Part shown: piece after piece, positions 1-9,317 of the stretch | Numbering within the stretch: position 1 is the stretch's first letter | Layout of the letters: each line of letters opens with the position of its first letter | Assembly (NCBI RefSeq): GCF_004377485.1 | Contig: NZ_SNTY01000007.1 | Span: 26,945-90,944, forward strand | Origin: Alkanindiges illinoisensis | GTDB taxonomy: Bacteria > Pseudomonadota > Gammaproteobacteria > Pseudomonadales > Moraxellaceae | DNA: 64,000 bases | Direction of reading: 5' to 3' | Position numbers and translations under genes: made by a program | Notes under the pieces: generated by a model | Seen by the model: only the letters and a program-made list of their open reading frames with translations | What the model was told of the DNA's origin: nothing | The model's database searches: none

Positions 1-178
1 TCGACAGGCTTTGCAAGACCATGGCGGCACTTTCAGCAAAAAAATCCTCTGTGCCCTGTCCCAGATGCACTTCATAGCTGCGCAAGGCAGTGACACCAAA
101 CCGGATAAAATCACGAATCGTCTGTAAATGCTGCACTGCCTCATTTAATGTTTCTTGTTCGATGGTTAAATTATCCAC
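1..178 (-). CDS. prmB: Ribosomal protein L3 glutamine methyltransferase PrmB, N-terminal part
   Basis: Only the first 59 codons are inside the window; the gene runs off the left edge. PrmB methylates a glutamine of ribosomal protein uL3 and belongs to the HemK/PrmC family. The visible part matches the family's N-terminal helical domain: a segment NEAVQHLQTIRDFIRFGV followed by LGQGTEDFFAESAAMVLQSL, very like the start of E. coli PrmB (EAVNELQTIQDMLRW, then YGHGTDNPWDEA). The start is the GTG at 178, preceded by a GAGG at about 8 bases; an in-frame TGA lies just upstream so no longer start is possible. The SAM-binding and NPPY parts are outside, so the call rests on the N-domain alone. Confidence 0.8.
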   Translation of the reverse strand, partial: MDNLTIEQETLNEAVQHLQTIRDFIRFGVTALRSYEVHLGQGTEDFFAESAAMVLQSLS

Positions 179-300
179 GCACGCGCCTCAACAACCGCAA
201 AAAAAGAGCGCTATTTTAACCGTTTTTATACCTGTAGCCTATCCTTTTTGCTTTTACGGGTTTTTTTTCGCAAGCTGGTTAAAAGCACGACAGAATGATT

Positions 301-328
301 TTGAGCAAACTGTAAAATCAGCTATACT
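301..328 (+). promoter_or_regulatory. Predicted sigma-70 promoter of alaS
   Basis: TTGAGC at 301-306 and TATACT at 323-328 are separated by 16 bases. This would start transcription near 335 and give alaS an unusually long leader of about 215 bases. Prediction from sequence only. Confidence 0.5.
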
Positions 329-397
329 TTGCGGCTTTTAAACCAGCCAAACCCTTGCCTGCTTTGAATGATTCAAAAGCATGGCGGCCACAGCCTG

Positions 398-438
398 TGG
401 TTTAAGCTGATAAACCAGTGTTAGGCATGATTGGTTTA
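398..438 (+). promoter_or_regulatory. Two mutually exclusive stem-loops in the alaS leader
   Basis: The heptamer TAAACCA (411-417) can pair either with TGGTTTA at 398-404 (6-base loop) or with an identical TGGTTTA at 432-438 (14-base loop). A perfect short palindrome CCACAG-CC-TGTGG overlaps the left side. A further AGATCA/TGATCT pair lies around 488-511. The geometry allows a switch, but no classical terminator is formed, so a regulatory role is a guess. Confidence 0.35.
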
Positions 439-550
439 ATTAGTTCCGGGTTTTGACAGGCAATGATGGCTGGCAAATGTTTTCAGGTTAGATCAAACCA
501 TAAAATGATCTGGCTTTTTTCTGTGTGGTTATTGGTCTGGGAGCTGATTT

Positions 551-3211
551 GTGAGCCGTATGATGACATCCAACGAAATTCGTGAAGCGTTTTTGCGTTA
601 TTTTGAAACGCAAGGCCACACGCGTGTTGCGTCCAGTTCCCTGATTCCTGCCAATGACCCGACCCTGCTGTTTACCAATGCCGGCATGAACCAGTTCAAG
701 GACTGCTTTTTAGGGCTGGATAAGCGTCATTATGTGCGGGCTACCTCAAGCCAGAAATGTGTTCGCGCTGGCGGCAAGCATAACGATCTGGATAACGTCG
801 GCTACACGGCACGTCACCATACTTTCTTTGAAATGCTGGGCAATTTTTCCTTTGGCGATTATTTCAAACAGGACGCCATTCGTTTTGCATGGGAATTTTT
901 AACCAGCGCCGAGTGGTTAGCTTTACCAACTGATCGTCTCTATGTCACGGTTTATGCCACGGATGACGAAGCCTTTGATATCTGGAACAAGGATATTGGC
1001 CTAAGTGCTGATCGAATCATTCGTATTGGTGACAATAAAGGCGCACCTTATGCCTCGGATAACTTCTGGGCCATGGGTGACACTGGGCCATGTGGGCCAT
1101 GTACTGAAATTTTCTATGATCATGGCGCTGACATTGCAGGGGGCTTGCCGGGCACGCCTGAAGAAGACGGTGACCGCTTTATTGAAATCTGGAACAACGT
1201 GTTTATGCAGTTTAACCGCACGGCTGATGGCGTTTTGCATCCATTACCTGCGCCAAGCGTGGATACTGGTATGGGTCTGGAGCGTATTAGCGCGGTGATG
1301 CAGCATGTGCATTCCAATTATGAAATTGACCTGTTCCAGCATCTGATTAAATCTGCGGCACAAATTATTGGTATTGAAAATCAGAACCAGCCTTCGCTAC
1401 GTGTATTGGCTGACCATGCCCGCTCCTGCTCGTTTTTAATTGCGGATGGTGTAATTCCCAGCAATGAAGGTCGTGGTTATGTCCTGCGCCGGATTATTCG
1501 CCGTGCGGTACGTCATGGCAACAAGCTGGGTGCAACAGGTAGCTTTTTCCACAAGATGGTACAACCTTTGATTGATGTGATGGGTGAAGCCTATCCTGAA
1601 CTGGTTAATCGCCGTGAAGTGGTTGAAGCCACACTATTGAAAGAAGAAGAACAGTTTGCCCGCACACTGGAACAAGGTCTGCGTTTGCTGGAAACTGAAC
1701 TGGCACAGCTACAGGGTAATACGATTGCGGGTAGCATGGTATTTAAGTTGTACGACACCTATGGCTTTCCGGTTGACCTGACGGCTGACATTGCCCGCGA
1801 GCGTAACCTGCAAATTGATGAAGCGGGTTTTGAAGCTGAAATGGCTCAACAACGCCAGCGCGCGCGTGATGCCGGCAAGTTCAATATTGATTACAACAGT
1901 ATCGTTAAAGTTGATCAGGAATCAGTTTTCCATGGCTATGCTGGGACTGATGCTCAAGGCAATATCATTGCGCTATATAAAGATGGGCAAGCCGTTGATT
2001 CATTATCTGAAGGTGATGAAGGCCTGATTGTGCTGGATCAAACCCCGTTTTATGCCGAAAGCGGTGGTCAGGTTGGCGATACCGGCTTACTGACGGGCGA
2101 AAATGGTATTTTTGAAGTTCAGGATACCAAAAAATCAGGCTCAGCCATTGTGCATCAAGGCTTGGTGACCATGGGTAGCGTGAGCGTGTCCCAAGCGGTA
2201 CAGGCAACCGTCAAGGCTGATATGCGCGCCGCAACTGCACGCAATCACTCGGCCACTCACCTGCTGCATGCTGCACTGCGTCAGGTACTGGGCACCCATG
2301 TGAGCCAGAAGGGTTCGCTGGTATCTGCATCCGTATTGCGTTTTGACTTTGCCAATGACCAGCCGGTAAGCTTTGCTCAATTACAGGAAATCGAGCGTCT
2401 GGTGAATGCCGAGGTGATTGCCAATACGCCAGTATCTACTGAAGAACTGGATATTGAATCCGCCAAAAACAAAGGCGCAATGATGCTGTTTGGTGAAAAA
2501 TACGGTGACAAGGTGCGCGTGCTCAGTATGGGTAGCCAGAAAGATGACCGCCACTTTTCAATTGAGCTGTGTGGTGGCATTCACGTGAACCGCACCGGTG
2601 ATATTGGCCTGTTTAAGATTATTTCTGAGGGTGGTATTGCCGCAGGTATTCGCCGGATTGAAGCCGTTACCGGTACTGCGGCACTGGCTGTGGTACAGCA
2701 GGCTGACCAGCAACTGGCACAAATCAGCAGCTTGATTAAGGCCCAGCGTGATCAGGTCTTTAGCCGTGTTGAAGCCATGGCCGAAAACAGCCGTTTACTT
2801 GAAAAACAGATTGAACGCCTAAACCAGAAACTGGCCAGCAGCCAAAGTGCCGAGCTGGTTGAACAAGCACAAGAAATTGCAGGGATCAAAACCCTGATTG
2901 CTGAGCTGGACAATATGGATGGCAAAACCCTGCGCAACCTGCTTGATAGCGTGAAATCACGCCTGTCTGATGGGGTGATTGTGCTGGCTGCCACCGATGG
3001 TGCTGGCAAAGTGAGCTTACTGGCGTCTGTCGCTAAAGAGTACACAGCGAAAGTAAAAGCAGGCGACATTATCAAGCACCTGACTGAACAACTGGGTGGT
3101 AAAGGTGGTGGCAAGCCTGATCTGGCGCAAGGCGGCGCGCCCATTGCACCCAACTATGCTGACGTTATGGGTAGCTTGCCGGACTGGCTGGCTACGCAAT
3201 ATACCCGTTGA
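551..3211 (+). CDS. alaS: Alanyl-tRNA synthetase
   Basis: Charges tRNA-Ala with alanine in the cytoplasm and edits mischarged Ser/Gly. At 886 residues it is close to E. coli AlaRS (876). The order is catalytic class II domain ([20 protein letters not shown] and [20 protein letters not shown] near the start), tRNA-recognition helices, then the editing domain with the HSATHLLH zinc/active-site motif and [13 protein letters not shown], then a coiled coil and a C-terminal Gly-rich [14 protein letters not shown] typical of the C-Ala domain. The GTG at 551 has GGGAG seven bases upstream; ATGs at 560 and 563 are alternatives, the latter aligning best with other AlaRS N-termini. Followed by lysC, the order seen in Acinetobacter. 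Confidence 0.98.
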   Translation: MSRMMTSNEIREAFLRYFETQGHTRVASSSLIPANDPTLLFTNAGMNQFKDCFLGLDKRHYVRATSSQKCVRAGGKHNDLDNVGYTARHHTFFEMLGNFSFGDYFKQDAIRFAWEFLTSAEWLALPTDRLYVTVYATDDEAFDIWNKDIGLSADRIIRIGDNKGAPYASDNFWAMGDTGPCGPCTEIFYDHGADIAGGLPGTPEEDGDRFIEIWNNVFMQFNRTADGVLHPLPAPSVDTGMGLERISAVMQHVHSNYEIDLFQHLIKSAAQIIGIENQNQPSLRVLADHARSCSFLIADGVIPSNEGRGYVLRRIIRRAVRHGNKLGATGSFFHKMVQPLIDVMGEAYPELVNRREVVEATLLKEEEQFARTLEQGLRLLETELAQLQGNTIAGSMVFKLYDTYGFPVDLTADIARERNLQIDEAGFEAEMAQQRQRARDAGKFNIDYNSIVKVDQESVFHGYAGTDAQGNIIALYKDGQAVDSLSEGDEGLIVLDQTPFYAESGGQVGDTGLLTGENGIFEVQDTKKSGSAIVHQGLVTMGSVSVSQAVQATVKADMRAATARNHSATHLLHAALRQVLGTHVSQKGSLVSASVLRFDFANDQPVSFAQLQEIERLVNAEVIANTPVSTEELDIESAKNKGAMMLFGEKYGDKVRVLSMGSQKDDRHFSIELCGGIHVNRTGDIGLFKIISEGGIAAGIRRIEAVTGTAALAVVQQADQQLAQISSLIKAQRDQVFSRVEAMAENSRLLEKQIERLNQKLASSQSAELVEQAQEIAGIKTLIAELDNMDGKTLRNLLDSVKSRLSDGVIVLAATDGAGKVSLLASVAKEYTAKVKAGDIIKHLTEQLGGKGGGKPDLAQGGAPIAPNYADVMGSLPDWLATQYTR

Positions 3212-3219
3212 TTCCTTAG

Positions 3220-3247
3220 GGTTGGCAGTGATAACACCTGCCCAACC
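3220..3247 (+). terminator. Possible weak stem-loop terminator after alaS
   Basis: GGTTGGCAG (3220-3228) can pair with CTGCCCAACC (3238-3247) with one bulged C across a 9-base loop. It starts 8 bases after the alaS stop but is followed by gtattatt rather than a clean T-run, so it may be only a partial terminator. Confidence 0.35.
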
Positions 3248-3321
3248 GTATTATTGATGAGCACCCATGTCTGGCAAAGCAATGACCCAGGCATGCGAAT
3301 TTAAAAACAGATGGAATAATT

Positions 3322-4602
3322 ATGGCTTTGATCGTACAAAAATATGGGGGTACCTCAATGGGTACACCCGAGCGCATTTTAAATGTAGCGCGTCGGGTAA
3401 AACGCTGGCATGATCACGGTCATCGTGTGGTGGTGGTGGTTTCTGCCATGAGCGGTGAAACCAACCGTCTGCTGGGTCTGGCAAAATCCATTTGTGATAA
3501 TCCTGATCCGCGTGAGCTGGACCAGATGGTATCAACGGGTGAGCAAGTCACCATCGCGATGCTGGCTATGGCTTTAAGATCCATTGATGTGGATGCGTGC
3601 TCCTACACTGGGCGTCAGGTTGGCATTCTGACTGACAGCTCGTTTAACAAGGCACGTATTCAAAGCATTGATGCAGATTTAATGCATAAAGATTTAAACT
3701 CCGGCAAAGTACTGGTCGTTGCCGGTTTTCAGGGTGTTGATCCTGAAGGCCATACCACCACATTGGGCCGTGGCGGTTCTGATACCACAGGCGTTGCATT
3801 GGCAGCGGCATTAAAAGCTGACGAATGCCAGATTTATACCGATGTGGATGGTGTTTATACCACTGATCCACGCGTTGCGCCCAAAGCCAAAAAACTCGAT
3901 CGCATTACCTTTGAGGAAATGCTGGAAATGGCCAGTCTGGGTTCAAAAGTCTTGCAAATCCGTTCTGTTGAATTTGCAGGCAAATATCAGGTGCCTTTGC
4001 GTGTACTGTCCAGTTTTGACAATGATACTGATGGCGCCTTTGACGAAGACTTTAAAAATAATGTTGGTACTTTAATCACCACCGAATCGGAACATACAAT
4101 GGAACAGCCTATTATCTCTGGTATTGCCTTCAACCGTGACGAAGCAAAATTAACCATTCGCGGTGTACCTGATCAGCCGGGCGTTGCATCACGTATCCTG
4201 TCACCGATTGGTGATGCCAATATTGAAATTGACATGATTGTGCAAAACATTGCTGCTGATGGCACGACTGATTTCACGTTTACCGTTAATCGTACTGACT
4301 TCAAAAAGGCGTTAAACCTGCTAGAAACCATTGGCAAGGACATTGGTGCGGGTCAGGTCATTGGCGATGACAGCATTGTTAAAGTGTCCATTGTGGGTGT
4401 TGGCATGCGTTCTCATGCTGGTGTGGCCAGCAAGATGTTTACTGCTCTGGCCAAAGATGGCATTAATATCCAGATGATTTCGACCTCTGAGATCAAAATC
4501 TCTGTTGTGGTTGATGAAAAATATCTGGAGCTGGCGGTACGCAGCCTGCACACTGCCTTTGATCTTGATCGTGCCACTGGCGAAAGCAGTGCCCGTGCCT
4601 GA
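3322..4602 (+). CDS. lysC: Aspartate kinase
   Basis: Phosphorylates L-aspartate, the first step towards lysine, threonine, methionine and diaminopimelate for the cell wall. The 426-residue monofunctional form starts with KYGGTSMG (residues 7-14), carries the kinase fold with [16 protein letters not shown] and [12 protein letters not shown], and ends in two ACT domains from about residue 265 that normally bind lysine/threonine as feedback inhibitors. The start has a GGA-containing ribosome site a few bases upstream. An internal ATG at 4099 (residue 260, [11 protein letters not shown]) sits where some bacteria start a separate beta subunit; whether it is used here is unknown. Lies between alaS and csrA. 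Confidence 0.97.
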   Translation: MALIVQKYGGTSMGTPERILNVARRVKRWHDHGHRVVVVVSAMSGETNRLLGLAKSICDNPDPRELDQMVSTGEQVTIAMLAMALRSIDVDACSYTGRQVGILTDSSFNKARIQSIDADLMHKDLNSGKVLVVAGFQGVDPEGHTTTLGRGGSDTTGVALAAALKADECQIYTDVDGVYTTDPRVAPKAKKLDRITFEEMLEMASLGSKVLQIRSVEFAGKYQVPLRVLSSFDNDTDGAFDEDFKNNVGTLITTESEHTMEQPIISGIAFNRDEAKLTIRGVPDQPGVASRILSPIGDANIEIDMIVQNIAADGTTDFTFTVNRTDFKKALNLLETIGKDIGAGQVIGDDSIVKVSIVGVGMRSHAGVASKMFTALAKDGINIQMISTSEIKISVVVDEKYLELAVRSLHTAFDLDRATGESSARA

Positions 4603-4657
4603 ACCTGATTAGATCAGCGAATAAGCACAGAATATTTGCATAAAAGCATGCAGCAAA

Positions 4658-4692
4658 AGCAACTGTTTCATGTTAAATTGATCACAGTTGCT
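4658..4692 (+). other. Stem-loop in the lysC-csrA gap
   Basis: AGCAACTG (4658-4665) pairs perfectly with CAGTTGCT (4685-4692) over a 19-base loop. There is no following T-run, so it is not a standard terminator; it could be an RNA-processing or leader structure of csrA. Confidence 0.35.
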
Positions 4693-4851
4693 TGCAACGG
4701 CTGCAAAGTCATTCCATGTAAGATAAACGGAATACAACAGCCATTGTTTGTTTTACAAAAAAATGTAGATAGTGCTATTCGGAAAAATAACTTTAAGCGA
4801 TACTGATTATATAAATCAGGTAGCTGGAAAGGTTGATACAAGGAGAAGAGA

Positions 4852-5091
4852 ATGCTTATTCTGACCCGCCGCGTCGGGGAAACCCTGATGATTGGGGATG
4901 AAGTTAGCGTCACAGTGTTGGGCGTTAAAGGTAATCAGGTGCGTATTGGTGTTAATGCACCCAAAGAAGTGTCGGTACATCGCGAAGAGATTTACCAGCG
5001 TATTCAGCATGAGCGTGCCATGCATGAACATTTGCAGCATCTGGAACAGGATTACCAACCATCATTTGATGATGATAACTATAATCGCTAG
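4852..5091 (+). CDS. csrA: Carbon storage regulator CsrA (RsmA)
   Basis: Homodimeric RNA-binding protein that binds GGA motifs in mRNA leaders and changes translation or stability; it globally controls central metabolism, motility and biofilm. The first 60 residues are canonical: [44 protein letters not shown], including the RNA-contacting residues near Arg44. The 79-residue chain has an acidic tail DDDNY beyond the core. A strong ribosome site (aaggagaagaga) precedes the ATG. It has its own 250-base upstream gap and a terminator downstream, so it is probably a single-gene unit next to lysC. Confidence 0.98.
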   Translation: MLILTRRVGETLMIGDEVSVTVLGVKGNQVRIGVNAPKEVSVHREEIYQRIQHERAMHEHLQHLEQDYQPSFDDDNYNR

Positions 5092-5553
5092 GTGTTGATT
5101 CCAGTGATTAATCCTGATGTAAGCGTTTAGGTTTATATGCAGGTGTCTTATAAGCGGCTTAGGCCGCTTTTATTTTGTGCTCTGCCTGATTATAAATTCA
5201 AGCATCAGTGAAGCAGAATAATCAGTTTTAATGATAAAATACATTAATTTTTACACTTAGTTCTACTTTATAAAAAACAAAGCGCAACAAATTATTTCAT
5301 TAAAAGTCCAATAAAAACAGTTGCATATTTATAATTTTCTTTAAAAATCTCTTTAAAATTTTCCCGGCAATAAAACTGCTAAAAAGCTTGGCTATTTTTC
5401 ATGCTATACGATTGGCTCATGCATGATGGATTATGTCGCCCAGTCTCTATGACTGGGCACAATATGTTGTTAATACAATGTTAGCAATGATTATAGGTAA
5501 GGCTTGCACTAAGCAAACCTTAATGTTTTGTCGAAAATGGAGAGAAGGAATAA
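5092..5553. other. A+T-rich intergenic region with a perfect hairpin
   Basis: The 462-base gap contains the csrA terminator, a very A+T-rich middle (5210-5400) and a perfect 8-bp hairpin GCCCAGTC-tctat-GACTGGGC at 5438-5458. The hairpin lacks a T-run, so it is more likely part of the leader of the next gene or a small RNA than a terminator. No coding stretch is visible. Confidence 0.5.
5152..5175 (+). terminator. Rho-independent terminator of csrA
   Basis: AAGCGGC (5152-5158), loop TTAG, GCCGCTT (5163-5169) followed by TTATTTT. Lies 60 bases after the csrA stop. Confidence 0.8.
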
Positions 5554-5826
5554 ATGATGACAAGCAAACACTCCCACCAGCATCGGCGTGATGCCATTAT
5601 TGGTATTGATCCGCTGTTAAATGCTTATTTTATGACTCTGGTTGAAAATGGCGAAGAAGTTGGCGATCCGCTACTATTTACCTTTCATGGTGAAGACGAT
5701 AGTCCGTCTGCACAGGCGCAGGTAAAACGTATTGAATACTTCAAGGAGCTATGGCTGCATGAGACCCGAAGCTTTGATGATATGGCGCGTTTGTATGGCT
5801 CAGCACCAGCAGAACCGCAAGTGTAA
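5554..5826 (+). CDS. Conserved small protein of unknown function
   Basis: A 90-residue, soluble, acidic protein with no signal peptide or membrane segment. I do not recognise a named domain. The ATG has a good ribosome site (gagaaggaataa) and a clear terminator follows, so expression as a single-gene unit is likely. The N-terminus is His-rich (HSHQHRRD), then GIDPLLNAYFMTLVENGEEVGDP and a helical end containing RIEYFKELW. Codon use looks like that of the neighbours. It is read convergently with rnhB. Confidence 0.75.
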   Translation: MMTSKHSHQHRRDAIIGIDPLLNAYFMTLVENGEEVGDPLLFTFHGEDDSPSAQAQVKRIEYFKELWLHETRSFDDMARLYGSAPAEPQV

Positions 5827-5843
5827 ATTGTTCACACACCCTA

Positions 5844-5873
5844 TAGCCTGTTTTTTAAAAGCAGGCTATTTTT
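5844..5873 (+). terminator. Rho-independent terminator
   Basis: TAGCCTG (5844-5850) pairs with CAGGCTA (5862-5868) over an 11-base T/A-rich loop, followed by TTTTTA. It ends the small gene at 5554-5826 and lies between convergent genes; on the other strand the T-run is missing. Confidence 0.7.
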
Positions 5874-5892
5874 AGAATAAAGCTGCTTTCAA

Positions 5893-6555
5893 TTAAACAG
5901 AAGTAGCTTCACAATATTTCTTTACTGGCCCATAGCTTCTACGATGCTCGGGCAAAATCCCATGTAATGCAATGGCTTCCAGATGTGCTTTAGTAGGGTA
6001 GCCTTTATGCTTTGCCAAACCATATTGCGGATACTGGCGGTCTAGCTCTTGTAATTGTCGGTCACGTGTGACCTTAGCCAGAATACTGGCAGCGCCAATA
6101 TTTTGCTCCAAAGCATCCCCACCAACAATTGCCCGACAGGAAATACCCGTATCAGGGCATCTATTGCCATCAATAAGTGCAGTACTCGGCGTTATTCTTA
6201 ATCCCTCAATGGCACGCTTCATGGCCAGCATGGTGGCCTGCAAAATATTGAACTGGTCAATTTCTTCATGGGTTGCTTCTGCAATACACCAGGCCAGCGC
6301 ATGTTGCTGGATTTGTGCAAACAATAGCTCACGCTTTTTTTCCGACAGCTTTTTAGAGTCATTAAGCCCGGCAATGGGCTGCTCAGGATTTAAAATGACT
6401 GCTGCCGTGACCACAGAACCAATTAAAGGCCCACGTCCTGCTTCATCAACACCGGCAACCAGCACGGAAGAATCTGGCAGGATTAGATTAGGGTTGATTT
6501 CAGAACGTGCCAGAATACGCGATGAATGATGATCCAGATTGGCCAGCAGCGGCAT
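5893..6555 (-). CDS. rnhB: Ribonuclease HII
   Basis: Cleaves the RNA strand of RNA/DNA hybrids and initiates removal of single ribonucleotides from DNA. The 220-residue chain shows the family core [14 protein letters not shown] (residues 35-48, with catalytic Asp37 and Glu38), [13 protein letters not shown], and later the [20 protein letters not shown] region typical of RNase HII. The N-terminus is about 25 residues longer than in E. coli; the start at 6555 is supported by AAGGA six bases upstream. It is the last gene of an lpxB-acetyltransferase-rnhB row, all on the minus strand; lpxB-rnhB adjacency is common in Gammaproteobacteria. Confidence 0.97.
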   Translation of the reverse strand: MPLLANLDHHSSRILARSEINPNLILPDSSVLVAGVDEAGRGPLIGSVVTAAVILNPEQPIAGLNDSKKLSEKKRELLFAQIQQHALAWCIAEATHEEIDQFNILQATMLAMKRAIEGLRITPSTALIDGNRCPDTGISCRAIVGGDALEQNIGAASILAKVTRDRQLQELDRQYPQYGLAKHKGYPTKAHLEAIALHGILPEHRRSYGPVKKYCEATSV

Positions 6556-6617
6556 AATGATTCCTTAATAAGTTTCTTAAATACTGGCTAGTATGTTATG
6601 CCATCAATTTAAGCATA

Positions 6618-7229
6618 TTATAAAACCAGTTCCATCTTGATCGCATTGGGAACTTCTATACCTGACCTTTTGCCTGAGAATTTTTTAGGCTGGCCTGCCC
6701 TTAACCCCATGCGTTCATATAAAGCCTGCGCACGTGGATTAGTGTGCGCTACATCCAGTGAAAAAATCTGGTAATGCTGCTGGCGAGCCCCGGCTATTTT
6801 ATATTCCAGCATCGCTTTGCCAATGCCTTTGCCCTGTAAATCAGGTTCCACGCCAAAATTTGACAGGTAAAGCTCGCTCTTTTTAGGCTGCTGCATCACA
6901 CTTTCAATATGGCGCAGGCGTAAAAGTATAGGCCATATATTGAGTGGACCATAAAAACGAATCATGTTTTTTAAGGTACCCAGTGTTAGCCTGGAATACA
7001 CCTTGCCATCAAAAAAACAGCCTGTGGCAACGATCTTATTATCTACTAACGCTACAGTGACATTACGATAGCCACAAAAACCCTGCCCGGATTCAAACTC
7101 AAACTGAATAAAATCCTGTGCCCGGTGCTTTGCTGTTTTATAAATAAAATCATAAAGCTCAGGGCCAGCGCTATACATGAGTTCGGCACCATTGCCCTGC
7201 ATTTGGGGAGTTGCTGTAGTAATCTTCAT
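6618..7229 (-). CDS. GNAT-family N-acetyltransferase
   Basis: A 203-residue acyl-CoA-dependent acetyltransferase of unknown substrate. The acetyl-CoA pyrophosphate-binding motif A is clear at SNFGVEPDLQGKGIGKAML, followed by the helix and the SLDVAHTNPRAQALYERMGL motif B that positions the catalytic Tyr. The N-terminal half is less conserved and contains a stretch NMIRFYGPLNIWPILLRLRH reminiscent of acetyltransferases acting on larger substrates. It sits between lpxB and rnhB, which are often direct neighbours, so it looks like an insertion into that pair, though nothing indicates a shared function. It has 90 bases of upstream non-coding sequence. Confidence 0.9.
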   Translation of the reverse strand: MKITTATPQMQGNGAELMYSAGPELYDFIYKTAKHRAQDFIQFEFESGQGFCGYRNVTVALVDNKIVATGCFFDGKVYSRLTLGTLKNMIRFYGPLNIWPILLRLRHIESVMQQPKKSELYLSNFGVEPDLQGKGIGKAMLEYKIAGARQQHYQIFSLDVAHTNPRAQALYERMGLRAGQPKKFSGKRSGIEVPNAIKMELVL

Positions 7230-7319
7230 TTTGTTCTCAATTTTATTATTGCAAATTATTGAATAAAATCAGTCTTTAAAGCCTGATTACTGGTGATAGT
7301 TTTTCTATAGACTGTTTTA

Positions 7320-8504
7320 TCATGTTTTATTTAATACGCCTAGTATTGCCAGCGCCGGATTAACAGCTTGTTGCCCTTGCAGTTGCTGATGAATAGCAAC
7401 CAATGCGTCCTGCTGGGTTTTGCCTTGCGGCGTTTGTAATAACGCCTTGGCAGCCTGATAGACCTTGTCCGGCGTCGCATCGTACTGGATCAGCTCTGGC
7501 ACCACTTCACGATTAGCCAGAATATTTGGCAATGATTTATACGGAATCCTGACCATAAAGCTGGCAATCAAATAAGTAAGCCAGTGCAGTTTGTATACCA
7601 CCACCATAGGCCGGCCAAATAGCAGGCATTCCAGTGTGGCCGTTCCTGATGCCAGTAGCACCAGATCGCTGGCCGCCATCACATCACGTCCGATTTTACT
7701 GTTGCTTTCCTGCGCATGAATCACCTGTACAGCCTGGCTAAAGGATGCAGGATAACTGGCCAGAATCTGCTGGATTTGCTCAAAACGCGCCTGATTAATG
7801 GCAGGCACCAAAAACCTGAGTGCTGGCTTGCTTTGCAAGAGCTTAAAAGCGCCATCAAACAACACCGGAGCAAGTCGCGATACTTCACCAGAACGGCTTC
7901 CCGGTAGAATACCAACTATAGTTTGCGCTGGATCAAGCCCTAATTGTTGCCTGGCCGGTGCAAGATCATGTTGCACGGGAATTTCCTGTGCCAGTGGATG
8001 ACCAACAAATACCGCTGGAACCTGATGCTTTAAATAAAAATCCACCTCAAACGGAAACAGGCACAGCACCAGATCAACCGCCGCACGAATACCATGCACA
8101 CGTCCCTGCCGCCACGCCCATACCGATGGACTGACATACTGTACAGTTTTAATGCCTAATGGCTTGAGCTGACTGGACAAACGCAGGTTAAAATCAGGGG
8201 CATCAATCCCTACAAAAATATCCACCGGACTGTCTTTCCAGCGCGCCACCAGATCATCCCGAATAGCAAACAGCTCCTTTAACCTCCCCATGACTTCCAC
8301 CAGCCCCATAACAGCGAGCCGTTCCATGGGATAGATACTGTGAAAACCCTCTGCAATCATTTGTGGGCCGCCAATCCCTTCAAAGGTTGCATCGATTTCC
8401 TGTGCTTTAAAAGCTCTAATCAATGCCACACCTAATGTATCGCCAGATACCTCACCCACCACAATACCAATACGTAAAGGCTTGCCAGACAATTGATGCT
8501 GCAT
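7320..8504 (-). CDS. lpxB: Lipid-A-disaccharide synthase
   Basis: Glycosyltransferase (family GT19) that joins UDP-2,3-diacylglucosamine and lipid X to form the lipid A disaccharide at the inner membrane. Starts with RIGIVVGEVSGDTLGVALIRAF, includes FEGIGGPQM, YVSPSVWAWRQGRV and GILPGSRSGEV, all LpxB hallmarks. I chose the ATG at 8504 (394 residues), which has GGGAG eight bases upstream and fits the usual length; a GTG at 8582 would add 26 residues (with an ATG at 8528 between) but has no ribosome site. The upstream genes lpxD-fabZ-lpxA often found with lpxB are not next to it here. Confidence 0.96.
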   Translation of the reverse strand: MQHQLSGKPLRIGIVVGEVSGDTLGVALIRAFKAQEIDATFEGIGGPQMIAEGFHSIYPMERLAVMGLVEVMGRLKELFAIRDDLVARWKDSPVDIFVGIDAPDFNLRLSSQLKPLGIKTVQYVSPSVWAWRQGRVHGIRAAVDLVLCLFPFEVDFYLKHQVPAVFVGHPLAQEIPVQHDLAPARQQLGLDPAQTIVGILPGSRSGEVSRLAPVLFDGAFKLLQSKPALRFLVPAINQARFEQIQQILASYPASFSQAVQVIHAQESNSKIGRDVMAASDLVLLASGTATLECLLFGRPMVVVYKLHWLTYLIASFMVRIPYKSLPNILANREVVPELIQYDATPDKVYQAAKALLQTPQGKTQQDALVAIHQQLQGQQAVNPALAILGVLNKT

Positions 8505-8822
8505 GGCCTGCTCTCCCGTTGAAGTCATGGTTTTCTGATCTTGGCTATTGTATGGATTGGAAATAATATGGGGCGTGGTCACTTAGTACGACTAACCTGA
8601 ACCTGTAATGGCGGCAGTGTAGCATTAATTATTTGTTTTTTTAAAAGTCCGGGGATTTTAAAAGTCCAAGGTTTTTAAAATTCTAGTGATGAAAAAGCTA
8701 TCCAGCCCTTGGATACACAATATGGCTGAACAGCAAGTATAGAACCATTAGAAATTTAGAAAGATACAAAAATAGCTATCAATCCAGCGCAATAGCTTTG
8801 AACTTTGCTACTGTTTTACTGC

Positions 8823-9107
8823 TTAACGACGGTCATTACGCCAGTCGTCATGGTTATCATAGTCGTCATCATGATCATGCCTACGATCCCAGCGCGACCT
8901 GTCGCCATCACCGTTGCGATTCCAGTTGCGATCCGAATTTCTACGATCATCATTGCGATCATTGTTCCAGCCTTTTTTATCCCAGCCATCATGACGGTGA
9001 TAACCGTTAGAATGATTATCAATGGGTGTAACAGCACAGCCACCCAGTGTTAATACCAGAATGCCGGTTGCTGTCGCAATGAGATAGCGCTGCATTGGAT
9101 TTTGCAT
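8823..9107 (-). CDS. Short lipoprotein with a highly charged Asp/Arg/Asn/His repeat tail
   Basis: A 94-residue protein with an N-terminal export signal and lipobox LTLGGC (acylated Cys24), so it should be membrane-anchored, probably outer membrane. After about residue 35 the sequence becomes low complexity, rich in D, R, N, H and W (for example DDRRNSDRNWNRNGDGD). There is no recognisable domain. The tail looks disordered and could bind metal ions or polyanions, but that is inference. The opposite strand gives hydrophobic low-complexity frames that are shadows of this gene. It stands alone between lpxB and a KASIII-like gene. Confidence 0.75.
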   Translation of the reverse strand: MQNPMQRYLIATATGILVLTLGGCAVTPIDNHSNGYHRHDGWDKKGWNNDRNDDRRNSDRNWNRNGDGDRSRWDRRHDHDDDYDNHDDWRNDRR

Positions 9108-9269
9108 GGCGTTTTCCTCAAAAAAAATATTATGCGCTTAGTGTGGCAGATTTATTGGCTGGTTCTTGAAGGCTTGGTTGGCATTTGTTCCTATTCAAGC
9201 TGCGATTCAGTAATTTTTAGTTAGCTTTTTAATAGCACTCTAGCAGAAAAGTTTAATAAAACTTGCCAT

Positions 9270-9293
9270 AAAAAAAGCGCCCTGACGGACGCT
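9270..9293 (-). terminator. Rho-independent terminator of the KASIII-like gene
   Basis: Read on the minus strand: AGCGTCC, loop GTCA, GGGCGCT (one G-U pair), then seven T. It lies 25 bases after the stop codon at 9318. Confidence 0.75.
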
Positions 9294-9317
9294 GATTTAA
9301 GATAAATAAGGATTCTA

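Larger units (their letters stand above)
179..550. other. Intergenic region between divergent prmB and alaS
   Basis: A 372-base gap between two divergently read genes. It holds a plausible sigma-70 promoter reading towards alaS (301-328) and a roughly 200-base leader with several stem-loops (entered separately). No convincing protein-coding stretch is visible in it. Confidence 0.6.

Noticed and set aside
8798..9053. Plus-strand frames with very hydrophobic low-complexity peptides (for example VVIIVVIMIM).
   Set aside because: They are the opposite strand of a real lipoprotein gene whose Asp/Arg codon runs create the pattern; no ribosome site or family.
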